This document shows positions 33,614-42,630 of a stretch of 64,000 nt of DNA, in pieces. Each line of letters opens with the position of its first letter. Positions within the stretch are counted from its first letter, which is position 1. The notes beneath the pieces were generated by a model. It ran no database searches. It saw nothing but the letters and a program-made list of their open reading frames with translations, and had not been told where the DNA came from. The stretch spans positions 99,362,000 through 99,425,999 of the forward strand of contig OY804580.1 of NCBI GenBank assembly GCA_963680875.1, in the 5' to 3' direction. The stretch is from Bathymodiolus brooksi (Eukaryota; Mollusca; Bivalvia; Mytilida; Modiolidae). The position numbers and the translations under genes were made by a program.

Positions 33614-33885
33614 TTGTGTCCTATGTACAATACAGTCTTGCAATGGTGACCATCTTTAAAATCTTATCACTATAAAAACAAAAGTTTCCAGAGAGGCATT
33701 TATGGAACATTAGTGGTAAATTTACGTTCAGACAATTCAATAAGTTCTAAAAAGCTAATGGACAACAGGCGATGGATGAAAAATGGTGAAAATAGTTTAC
33801 AAGGTACTTTGAGCCAGACAAGTTATAATTTGCTTATAATCGTAATTCAGTATTATAAACAGTCAAAAACTGTCTACAAAATGAA

Positions 33886-34129
33886 GGGGCCATCATGGTC
33901 ATGATCGTATGGTAGTTGGATTTACAACTACCGATGCAATCAGTGCCTATCACCACTAACGTTGTGATTTCGAATCCCACTCAGGTGAGTTGTACTCGAT
34001 ACTCGGTGACTTGCAATAGGTCTGTGGTTTTCTCCGGGTACTCTAGTTTCCTCCACCAATAATACTGACCACAACGATATAACTGAAATATTGTTGAAAG
34101 TGGCATTAAACACCATTACCCTAATCCTA
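33886..34129 (+). mobile_element. SINE family A with an internal deletion
   Basis: Head GATCGTATGGTAGTTGGATT, box B GATTTCGAATCCC, then a ~25-bp deletion joins TCGATAC to TCGGTGACTTGC (the ACATTATGTGATAAAGTTTG segment is missing), then body and tail to CCCTAATCCTA. Confidence 0.9.
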
Positions 34130-34164
34130 TACAAAATGATATGACCAAGACTACTCTACCATCT

Positions 34165-34245
34165 TTTGATTATAAGCATATCTGACAAAGATTATTACAG
34201 AAACGTGTCATACACACTAAATTCTATATCTAAGTTTTTATTTTT
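34165..34245 (+). repeat. Dispersed motif E, diverged
   Basis: CATATCTGACAAAGATTATT, ACAGAAACGTGTCATACACA, CTAAATTCTATATCTAAG. Confidence 0.55.
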
Positions 34246-35009
34246 TTAATACTATAATTAAACTGTTTGAATTGAGATTTGGCTCTCAGAGGGCTGTATC
34301 CCGGAACGCCAACATTTTGAAAGATCAAAGAAAGTTGTCCTTCCTAATTAAGAGGGATTAAGGGATCCCATTAAGGGTGAATGATCAGAGCAATCACAGG
34401 TAAATAAAGGTAAATTTGATTATCTTATTTGTATTTTCTATATAAATGGAATCAAATAAAATTATAATTTCTTATTAAATTTGTCTTTTTCTTTATTTCA
34501 AATTTTCTTCATATATATTTATGTATTATATGTATTAAGTATATATTATATTTGAATACTAACATCTGCCGAAAATGGTTGAGAATAGTAAGACACAATG
34601 AATTTTATTTCTTTACTATTTATTATGCCGTTCATACTACATGTATATCTGCTATTATTTATTAATCTCCAAGTCTTTCTAAAATAAATCCTATAACATT
34701 ATAAATCAGCTCGTTGTTGAAACTTTAAAAGGTAATAACTTTACACGGAGAAGGAATATATTCTCTGTATAATTTTGTCACAGATAATTTTAGAGAGTAT
34801 GATTTAGATACTGAATATTGCCTTTTTTTAGATAAATATTTTGCTTGTGAAAGCAGAGACATGATGTCTGATGGAAGCGGTGCCCTATATCATTCTTTTA
34901 AAATTAAAAATTATTTTGTTCACTTGGATCTAGCATATTATTAACCGAAATACACATACTGTAAAATGTCGAAATGAAGATTATTAGTATTACAATAACC
35001 GTACACAGA
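34246..35009. other. AT-rich, no recognised feature
   Basis: No frame or repeat noted. Confidence 0.4.
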
Positions 35010-35261
35010 GTGGTATGCATGGGAACAATGGGCAGTTGCCCGGGGCCGGGTCCCACGAGCAAAGGAACCCCATACTAATCTGTGTATGTTGTATAATGAT
35101 TTTTAATGTTTAAACACTGATTTTGTTGGAAGTACCAATAGAAGAAATAGATGTTTAATTTTATCGACCATTTACAGTTTTATTCCTGCGAGTGTTTGCA
35201 TAGATAGGGACCTCAGTGCACTGCTTTGACCGGGGCCTATAATGCTGATAAGACGGCCCTG
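35010..35261. mobile_element. Possible non-autonomous DNA element
   Basis: The right end on the minus strand is CAGGGCCGTCTTATCAGCAT, a type of end I associate with small hAT-like elements. The left side has GGGCAGTTGCCCGGGGCCGG. Terminal repeats were not aligned convincingly and no target duplication was found. Confidence 0.3.
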
Positions 35262-35620
35262 ATCGTACACCATTCATCATGTACACTTCGTGAACATATA
35301 TAGGCTGTACATAGCATGGTATAGGCCAATATTGCTTATAGGCCTAAACGTTGGTTGTATTTCTTTATATTTTCGTAATTTAATTAGCTTTCACGGCTTA
35401 CTTTATAATGATTTTATTGTCAATATATATATACAATTGGATTGGGAACAAGTTTTTACAACTTACTTGTCCCTCTCCATACTAATACATTAATAGCATA
35501 AACAAAACAAATCAAATGACAGCAAATGTACAGGCTATATCAATAATAATTAGTAAACTAAGCAAAATCATGTCAAACTAAGCATACATATTAAATATTG
35601 TTTTAATATTTAACAGAAAA
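35262..35620. other. AT-rich, no recognised feature
   Basis: The short plus-strand frame at 35290-35493 is hydrophobic low-complexity without a motif. Confidence 0.4.
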
Positions 35621-36046
35621 AAAAGGGGGGGGGGGATAAAACTAATAAATTGTGTTGAGATAATATCACGGTTGGGGATAATAATTATTAAATCTACAAG
35701 TTTGTCGAATAAATTTTTGCACTGATTTGAACAATAAAGTATTCAATTCTTCACTAATTACGTTACATCCAAAGAGTATATATTCTATAGAGATGGGAAC
35801 AATGTTATTAAAATAGTTAAACAGAGAAGTTCTATCGTGTTGATAAAGTGGACATTCAAGAAAAAAATGAATAGCATCCTCAAATAGATGACCACATACA
35901 CAACGTGGATCATTCTTCAAATTTACTCTATATAAATCGGCATTAAGGCCACTACATCTATGTCTTAGCTTAGTATGTATTATGTTAGTTTTCCTATCGC
36001 CAATATTGTAAAATGAAGCCACCGGAATTTGGACAGGCTGAACGGC
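35621..36046 (-). mobile_element. LINE 1b, severely 5'-truncated 3' end
   Basis: The minus strand encodes the last ~118 residues of a non-LTR polyprotein: NIIHTKLRHRCSGLNADLYR, a zinc knuckle CVCGHLFEDAIHFFLECPLY (C-x-C-x8-H-x4-C) and a natural stop, then a short 3' untranslated region and a C-run and T-run (on this strand). 35809-36046 is ~97% identical to 36769-37006 of the longer copy. Confidence 0.85.
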
Positions 36047-36768
36047 TTAAAAAACCATACTTTCATTTTTACATACACCGGCTTCTACTACCCCCTTTCT
36101 AATGGTTGATACCGCCCGCGTACTAGTACTAGTTAGCCTTCAATGTTTGCATGTAGTCCCTAGTCCTACAATAAAAGATTCAATACTTTTCCAATCGTTA
36201 TTTTTATCGTTTTTCCCCCCGTAATTTTCTATTCTACTTCATTTAACTTTCCAGTGGATGTCATAGTTTTCCAATACTTACGTCCTCTCTATAGCCTACT
36301 CATATCAAAATTAAATATAGGTTGCAAACGTTTTTATCTTTGTCGTCTGTTTCAATAGATTGGATTAAACCGGAAATCGTCACCGGTTAATATAACTCAC
36401 GCGCGGGAATTTCAAACGTTATATTTCTTGGTGGGCGCGGCAAGTGAATCTAGAATAGATAAAATAGCGAAAAATATTGAATTTCTAATATTAAAAGAAA
36501 TCTAGTTCTAAAATATAATATAATGCATATATTGAATGGGATACAACATTCATTTATAAAAATAAGTACCCTGACACTGTTAGGTTACAAATATCAACCC
36601 TGTCCACACTATTTATATATTTAACGTTATCAGCAGTTATCTGTGTCAATACACATGTAGGTCATGTCTAATCAGTGATAAAAGCATGACTTTCAACTGA
36701 TGTGTGACGGAATTTTTTTTATTTTTTTTTTTATCTTTTCAATGTTTAACCTACCGTTTAACTGCTAT
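36047..36768. other. Unique spacer between two LINE ends
   Basis: No gene. GC-richer patch ACTCACGCGCGGGAATTTC near 36397-36415. 36712-36735 is a T-rich run that reads as a poly(A)-like tail for the minus-strand LINE above it. Confidence 0.45.
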
Positions 36769-37195
36769 TAAAACAGTTAAACAGAGAAGTTCTATCGTGT
36801 TGATAAAGTGGACATTCAAGAAAAAAATGATTAGCATCCTCAAATAAATGACCACATTCACAACGTGGATCATTCTTCAAATTTACACTAAATAAATCGG
36901 CATTAAGGCCACTACATCTATGTCTTAGCTTAGTATGTATTATGTTAGTTTTCCTATCGCCAATATTGTAAAATGAAGCCACCGGAATTTGGACAGGCTG
37001 AACGGTTTTTTTAAATTTGGAAAAACTCGGTAGAGATTTTACACTATCAGGTAAGGAATTCCACAACTTTATAGTGGAAGGAAAGAAAGACTTGGAACTA
37101 GTCTGCAGACGACACCTCTGAGTGCGATAGTCATCATTATTACGGAGATTATATGTTACTGTTTCTCCAATAGTAGTTGGCAAACAGTCAGATAC

Positions 37196-37382
37196 CAGGG
37201 GCGGATCCAAGGGGGGGCGCAGCCGGCGCGCGCCCCCCTAAAATTGGAAAAAAATAAGATTTGTTGGCGTAAAATCGTGATTTTTCACACGAAATACCCC
37301 AAAATTTTGCGCGCCTCCCTTCGCTCGGCGCAATTTTTTTAAGTGCGCCCCCCCCTCACTTGAAATCCTGGATCCGTCCCTG
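37196..37382. mobile_element. 187-bp non-autonomous DNA transposon inserted in LINE 1a
   Basis: Ends are CAGGGGCGGATCCA and TGGATCCGTCCCTG (one mismatch as inverted repeats). GATAC flanks on both sides (37191-37195 and 37383-37387), a 5-bp target-site duplication. Excising the element with one GATAC brings the two LINE reading frames (ending MAPTYVS and starting SDCLPTTIGE) into register. GC-rich interior with a C/G-run. Confidence 0.93.
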
Positions 37383-37387
37383 GATAC

Positions 37388-38002
37388 GTATGTGGGAGCC
37401 ATATTATTTTCAATTTTATCAAATAAATTGAGTTTCCTAGACTTTCGACGGTCTTCCAATTTTGACCACCCAGTTTCAAAATATAAACTTTCAGCACTAG
37501 AATAAATAAGTAGACCCGTTACAATCCTTGCTGTTTCAAGTTGCAAACATTCTAATGTTTGGGTATCACGAATACAACAGTCATCCCACAGTTCACAACC
37601 ATACTCTAATATAGGTAAATTATATGTTTTATAAATTTTACTCAAATGGGTTCTATTTAATAAGTATTTTAGTTTTCGTAAAATGTGTATTCGTTTGGTC
37701 GCCCTTTGGCATGTGTTGTTAATATGATAACGCCATTTACAGTTACTAGAAAGACAAACACCTAAATGAGTATGATATTCTACCTGTTTGATATTCTCAC
37801 CATTAAAATGAATGTTTACTTGGTCTATATTTTTATTATTACTAAAGATGACAAATTCTGTTTTTTGTGGGTTAAATTTTACCAACCATGTCTCAGTCCA
37901 TGTATTTAATATATTCATATCAGAATTTAATTTTCTTTCAATTTGAAGTAGGTTAGTTGATGAATAGGATAATGAAGTATCGTCTGCGAATAGTCTTACC
38001 AA
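37388..38002 (-). pseudogene. LINE 1a reverse transcriptase, C-terminal half
   Basis: Starts just past the active-site box: VRLFADDTSLSYSS carries the FADD version of the YxDD catalytic motif. It continues through WLVKFNPQKTEFVIFSN and the thumb region (HLGVCLSSNCKWRYHINNTC, LPILEYGCELWDDCCI). The frame continues past 37388 only into the inserted MITE; the true continuation is at 37190 downward. Confidence 0.9.
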
Positions 38003-38054
38003 GCTAGATAAATGATCAGAAATATCATTGATGTATATCAGAAAAAGTAAAGGA

Positions 38055-38450
38055 TCAACACTGAACCCTGAGGAACACAGCTTTAAGTAACCCTATCCGT
38101 GACTCTGAATTATTAATGAACACAATTTGTTTTTTATTAGAAATATAATCTTGAAACAATTTAACTAGACTTTCACTTAAACCGTAAGATTTTAACTTTT
38201 CAGTAAGACCTTTATGCCACACTCTATCGAATGCCTTTGATATATCACAAAAAACTGAACAAAAAAAATCTTTTTTATTTAGAGATATACATATTTTATG
38301 AAATATTTCAATTAACTGATGTACTGTTGAACATCCTGGTACAAAACCTGATTGATATTTACATAACAGCTTGTTGTCTAAAAAATAATTAGATACCTGC
38401 TTGAAAACCACTCTTTCAAATGTTTTTCCCACACAGCTAAGTAGGGATAT
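38055..38450 (-). pseudogene. LINE 1a reverse transcriptase, N-terminal half
   Basis: GKTFERVVFKQVSNYFLDNK, YQSGFVPGCSTVHQLIE and FCDISKAFDRVWHKGL are RT motifs (catalytic Asp in the D-x-S-K-A-F-D box). A one-base frameshift near 38070-38085 separates it from the PQGSV and DPLLFLIYIN text in the next frame. Upstream, the block that normally precedes it (NYRPISLL-type motif) has been deleted near 38440. Confidence 0.88.
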
Positions 38451-38621
38451 AAGTCGGACTTGTTGCTGTTTTTAAATAATCAAATATAATTTTTAAAGGT
38501 ATACTAACAGTATTGGCTGTGTTTTTTAACATACATGTATGATGACTAATCAAATCGTGCCCGGAGGCTTTTTTTTTTTTTTTTTTTTTTATTTAGGGAC
38601 TTTAATATATCTGAAATTTCA

Positions 38622-39232
38622 TTAATTATAAATTCTATAATAGCTAACTTTAAATTTGTTCTCAACTCTTAAGTTAGGTGGATTACAGTTATTATCATCC
38701 AAATTTGATATGGAACAAAAGAAACCGCTTAGGAGGTTGCACTTATCAATATCATCCACACATAAAATATCATTTTCTGTATCTAAAAGGGGTGGCATCG
38801 TATAACTACGACCAACATTAGCTTTCTTACAAGAGACCAAAATAATTTCGGATCTGACGAATTCTCGTCAAGAAAGTCGTTTGAATTAAAAAAAACCTGT
38901 TGCTTTGCATGGATAATCATGTTATTAACTTTATTCTTTTGAACCTTATATTTGCATATGTTATTAATATTCGGCTGTTTGCGCATTTTTTTATGAAGAG
39001 AATCGCGAATTTTCATTTCTCTTTTAATACCAGAATTAAACCACGGTTTATCACGGTCGCGTATTGTAATTGTTTTCGTTGGGATACACACTCAGGCAAA
39101 TTGTAAGTATTTTTCTGTAAATCGCACACACATCATGTTTATATTTTGTGTACAAATAGACAACAACTTATACCAATCAAATTGAGAAATCAAATTATTA
39201 AATTTAGGCCGGTGAGCCAGAATGCACATGTT
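38622..39232 (-). pseudogene. LINE 1a linker region
   Basis: Two frames on the minus strand. One holds FNNLISQFDWYKLLSICTQN and FTEKYLQFA; the next holds TITIRDRDKPWFNSGIKREM (the W-F-N-S box typical of this part of non-LTR polyproteins) and FLDENSSDPKLFWSLVRKL. A third piece holds DDIDKCNLLSGFFCSISN. Frameshifts separate them. Confidence 0.82.
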
Positions 39233-39319
39233 TTCGTCTTTCTGAAATTTGTGAAATGATAACTTTTTTAACATCATATTATGGTAAGAACAATCAACTG
39301 CACAACATGTTTTAGGCAT
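39233..39319 (-). pseudogene. THAP-domain gene fragment, first 29 codons
   Basis: The minus-strand ATG at 39319 opens MPKTCCAVDCSYHNMMLKKL followed by SFHKFQKDE. This is the start of a THAP (C2CH) DNA-binding zinc finger: initiator Met-Pro, the first cysteine ligand pair (residues 5 and 10) and the S-F-H-x-F box with Q where P is usual. The frame then enters LINE 1a text at once, so the rest of the THAP domain (third Cys, His, AVPTIF box) is missing. Either the LINE copy inserted into a THAP exon, or a fusion was formed. No downstream THAP sequence was recognised below 36710. THAP genes are often themselves derived from P-element-like transposases. Confidence 0.7.
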
Positions 39320-39470
39320 GCTGTAAGTGATTTTTATTCAACGTAATTTAAAATTTAACGGGTACTTGATGTTGTTTTAACCTAATCAAAATGGCGAATG
39401 TTTCACCTCCTTAACGACAAGGGAGACAATTCGTTGACTGAGACACCCGGATGTCCGGAAAAGAGATAGT
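39320..39470 (-). promoter_or_regulatory. Candidate TATA-less promoter for the THAP frame
   Basis: Upstream of the THAP ATG (minus strand) are a YY1-like CGCCATTTT (39388-39396) and, further up, the palindrome CCGGACATCCGG with adjacent TTTTCCGGA (39447-39462), ETS-like. Such pairs are known from housekeeping promoters in animals; function here is inferred only. Confidence 0.3.
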
Positions 39471-39639
39471 TCTGGCAGAAACAAGATATTGTGAGTTAAC
39501 ATTTTAATTATGTTATTTTTATATTTTAATATGTCATGTATGTAGAAGTACAATGTACAAGTATGTAAAATATTATATTTACTTGAATGGTTAAAGACTT
39601 GGTATATAGTACAGTGTACATATGGCCGTGTACATAGTG
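39471..39639. other. AT-rich spacer between the opposed LINEs
   Basis: Repeated GTACA/TGTAC words; no gene. Confidence 0.4.
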
Positions 39640-41152
39640 ACATAGATTATGCTTACCAACAAAAGTAAATCTTGTTTTAAGTCACTGAATGTTAACATTG
39701 GTGTAAGTGACTGTCATCATTTAATTAGTACATTTATCAAAGGTAATATACCAATTTGTGAAAACATTAAGCAACCTTATAGAAGTTTTAAAAATTTTGA
39801 TGTTGATGCATATGTTAATGATTTGGATAAGATTCGTCTTTTAAATGAATCTTGTGATAATGTTACAGATATAGATATAGAGTATGATCACTTTGAATGT
39901 GAGGTCTCGAAGGTCATTGACAAACATGTTCCAGTCAAACACCGCTACCCCAGAAAAAACTCAGTCCCATATATGAACAGAGAATTAAGAAAAGCAATTT
40001 ACAATAAACAAATGCTAAGAAATAAATATGAAAAATACCATACAGACAAAACATGGGAGGCATACAGAAAACAACGCAACCTTGTTACAAAACTGAAAAA
40101 AAGATCAGTCAGAACATATTTTTTAGAGAGGTGTATAGGAGGTCACAAGAAAAATAACTTCTGGCATACAGTCAAACCATTTTTGTCAAAAAAATCGACA
40201 GGTGGTCAGCAAAAAATTGTTTTAATGGAAAATGATGTAATCTTAAATGATAAAAAAGATGTATGTGATACTTTTAATTCTTTTTTTTTTTTTTTTTTTT
40301 ATAAATGTTGCAAATGATATTGGTAAAGGAATTATCTTTGATGAAAACAACCACCCTAGCATAGACCGTATCAGAAAAAACGCTCCAAAGAACAAAATTG
40401 ATTTTGATTTCAAACCAACAAACACAGACACTATAACTAAACTGGTCAACAAAATAAATATCAAGAAAGCTACTGGTGTTGACCAAATATCATGTAAATT
40501 TCTCAAAGCTGGTTCACCTGTACTCAATAAACATCTCACCACACTTTTAAACAACACAATAACACACAGTAAATTTCCAAACAGACTAAAAGAAGCACAA
40601 GTTGTACCTCTGCACAAAAAAAAATTATCCTTTAGACAAACAAAGCTATCGTCCTGTCAGTATTCTGCCAACAATTTAAAAAATCTATGAGATGGTGCTG
40701 TCAGATCAGTTAATTGAATTTTTTAATAATATTTTTCATGATTTTTTATGTGCTTTCAGAAAGGGCCATGGATGTCAGACCACACTACTGAGACTCCTTG
40801 AAGATTGGAAATCAGCTCTCGACAAGAATTGTTATGTGGCAGCTATTTTGATGGATTTTTCGAAAGCTTTTGATTGTCTGCCACATGACATTCTTCTCAG
40901 TAAATTGGCTGCTTATGGACTGTCATCCCAATCAATAAAATTACTAGAACATTATTTGACAGGCCGTAAGCAACAAATCAAACTTCAGGGGGTGGTCAGT
41001 GGATGGCAAATTTTACAGAAAGGTGTTCCCCAAGGCTCCATAATGGGCCCCTTGCTTTTTAACATTTTTATAAACGATATATTTTACTTCATTGAACATG
41101 GAACATTGTACAACTATGTTGATGACAACACAGCTATCTCCAACTTACGGTA
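39640..41152 (+). mobile_element. LINE 2, non-LTR retrotransposon, truncated at both ends
   Basis: Plus-strand element of a different subfamily from LINE 1. The 5' end starts within the end of the endonuclease and the 3' end stops shortly after the RT catalytic box, at 41152, where unrelated sequence with satellite boxes begins. Confidence 0.88.
39649..41152 (+). pseudogene. LINE 2 endonuclease end plus reverse transcriptase
   Basis: In order: NIGVSDCHHLISTFIKGN (endonuclease S-D-H-H-like box with a changed residue), linker KNSVPYMNRELRKAIYNKQM and NFWHTVKPFLS; a 22-base T-run at 40280-40301 where the frame shifts; KINIKKATGVDQISCKFLKA and AQVVPLHKKK; a frameshift at an A-run near 40616; then RT motifs CAFRKGHGCQTTLLRLLEDW, LMDFSKAFDCLPHDILLSKL, GVPQGSIMGPLLFNIFINDI and the catalytic YVDD box. 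Frameshifts at homopolymers and a stop before EMVLSD make it non-functional. Confidence 0.9.
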
Positions 41153-41276
41153 GCTAATTTTCATACGGCGGAGCTATAAAAATTAGCTACCTATGAAAAT
41201 TAGCTACTTGTAGCATAAACTTATAGGATTTATCTCCCTTATCATGTTTACTAAATACGAATTGTGTGTTTCCAAT
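41153..41276. repeat. Isolated inverted satellite boxes beside the LINE 2 break
   Basis: GGTAGCTAATTTTCAT at 41154 is followed by ATTAGCTACC (41202) and TATGAAAATTAGCTACTT (41193-41211): two facing copies of the monomer box of the 51-61 kb satellite, outside that array. Confidence 0.75.
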
Positions 41277-42163
41277 CACAGTATCTTGACGTTGTATCTA
41301 GTGAAATAGAGAAAAATCTGTATGAAATCTGTATATTATATATATAAAGACATAAGTAATGAAACAAGATTTATTTAGCCATTGTGCCCATAACTTCCGG
41401 TTCGGCAGCAAATAAAGTTGACAATAAAACTATTCCAAAAACGGAAATGACCGGAAAATATTTCTGGGTTCAGGACTACTTCCGGCAGCATGCATGGAGC
41501 TGACACAACATGCTTTTATGCATCCCCTTCCTTTTGCAACCTTCTGCCATTCTTTTTCTTAAAGGCAGTATGTAATAGAAATAGTTGACACTATGTGTAC
41601 ATATACCAAGCTAGTAGGTCCAAATATTTAGACATTTCAATTCATTTCAATCTACCAATTTGAAGTGGCCGCCAAAAATTTTTTATGATTACCTCCCTTT
41701 TCGGTAAATGCTAGAGTATTGTTACAGTTGGTATCTTACAAAATTATATACAAAAAACATTAAGTAAAAATAAACTACGAATGCTACTTACCTTCAATTA
41801 TTTTTTTAGATAGACGTAAAGCAAATAATTTATTTGTCAACTTTATTTGCTGCCGAACCGGAAGTTATGGGCACATTGACTAAATTTTAAAAACACGAAC
41901 GTCTGTCTGCTGTGAAAAAAAGACAAATAAGTAGGGAACAAAGCAATGTTTGGTACAAATAAACTATGCATGAAAGGGATTTACCTTCCAACATTCCGAC
42001 GTAGCATTATTTTACGGGCGAACGAAGGTTACAAAAAATTTACACAGTTAGACAACCTTTGGAGGGGAAAACTTGTTTCATTACTTGTGTCTTTATATAT
42101 ATAATGTACAGATTTTATACAGAGTTTTCTCTATTTCGCTAGATAAAACGTCAAGATACTGTG
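41277..42163. mobile_element. 887-bp fold-back element
   Basis: Terminal inverted repeats of ~92 bp begin CACAGTATCTTGACGTT on each side and run to AAGTAATGAAACAAG. TTCCAAT flanks both ends (41270-41276 and 42164-42170), a 7-bp target duplication. A second, inner inverted pair (TGTGCCCATAACTTCCGGTT, 41387 and 41860) is offset by ~175 bp of extra sequence on the right. No transposase. Confidence 0.85.
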
Positions 42164-42630
42164 TTCCAATGGAGGGACAAATGAAAAACTGCATGTACAT
42201 AAACAGGAAAAGAGTTACTGATTGACAAAGAGAGACATATAGATCTACACAATAATATGGATTAGGCACAGCCTACAGGCGAGCATCGCATCTACGCATA
42301 GATATGTACATGTATTTTGCTAGTCTATGATTATGAGTCAAACGTCTAACATGAGACTGTTGCTACCTGTAGTGCCAACGAAGCAAAATCCACATGATCT
42401 AATATTTTAAATCATGTAAGTCCTTGGGATGATTGAAATAACACACTTAAACAACACAAATAGTATTTTGGGTTCTTTTCTTCATTATTCTTGATTATTC
42501 TTCTTTGTTCTTCAATTCGACTTGCCCAGTTAATTCTATTGCAAAGAAGATTTTTGGGCCGAGATATATCGGGGACGACTTTATTTTAGGGCCGAGATAT
42601 GTCGAGGACGACTTTTTGTTAGGGCCGATC
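42164..42630. repeat. Spacer with GGGCCGAGATAT doublet
   Basis: GGGCCGAGATATATCGGGGA and GGGCCGAGATATGTCGAGGA lie in tandem at 42556 and 42591, followed by GGGCCGATC, the 9-bp site duplicated by the next element. CAGGCGAGCATCGCATC near 42277 echoes 46840. Confidence 0.6.

Larger units (their letters stand above)
36710..39232 (-). mobile_element. LINE 1a, non-LTR retrotransposon, broken
   Basis: Minus-strand element of the Jockey/CR1-like type: the end of the endonuclease-to-RT linker (from about 39232), reverse transcriptase (38450-37240), C-terminal zinc knuckle (36780-37210). It lacks the endonuclease and so is 5' truncated. Its 3' end differs from copy 1b: after the knuckle it runs into an A-rich tail at 36712-36735. 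It is interrupted by a 187-bp element at 37196 and by a poly(A) tract near 38568-38590. Confidence 0.88.
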
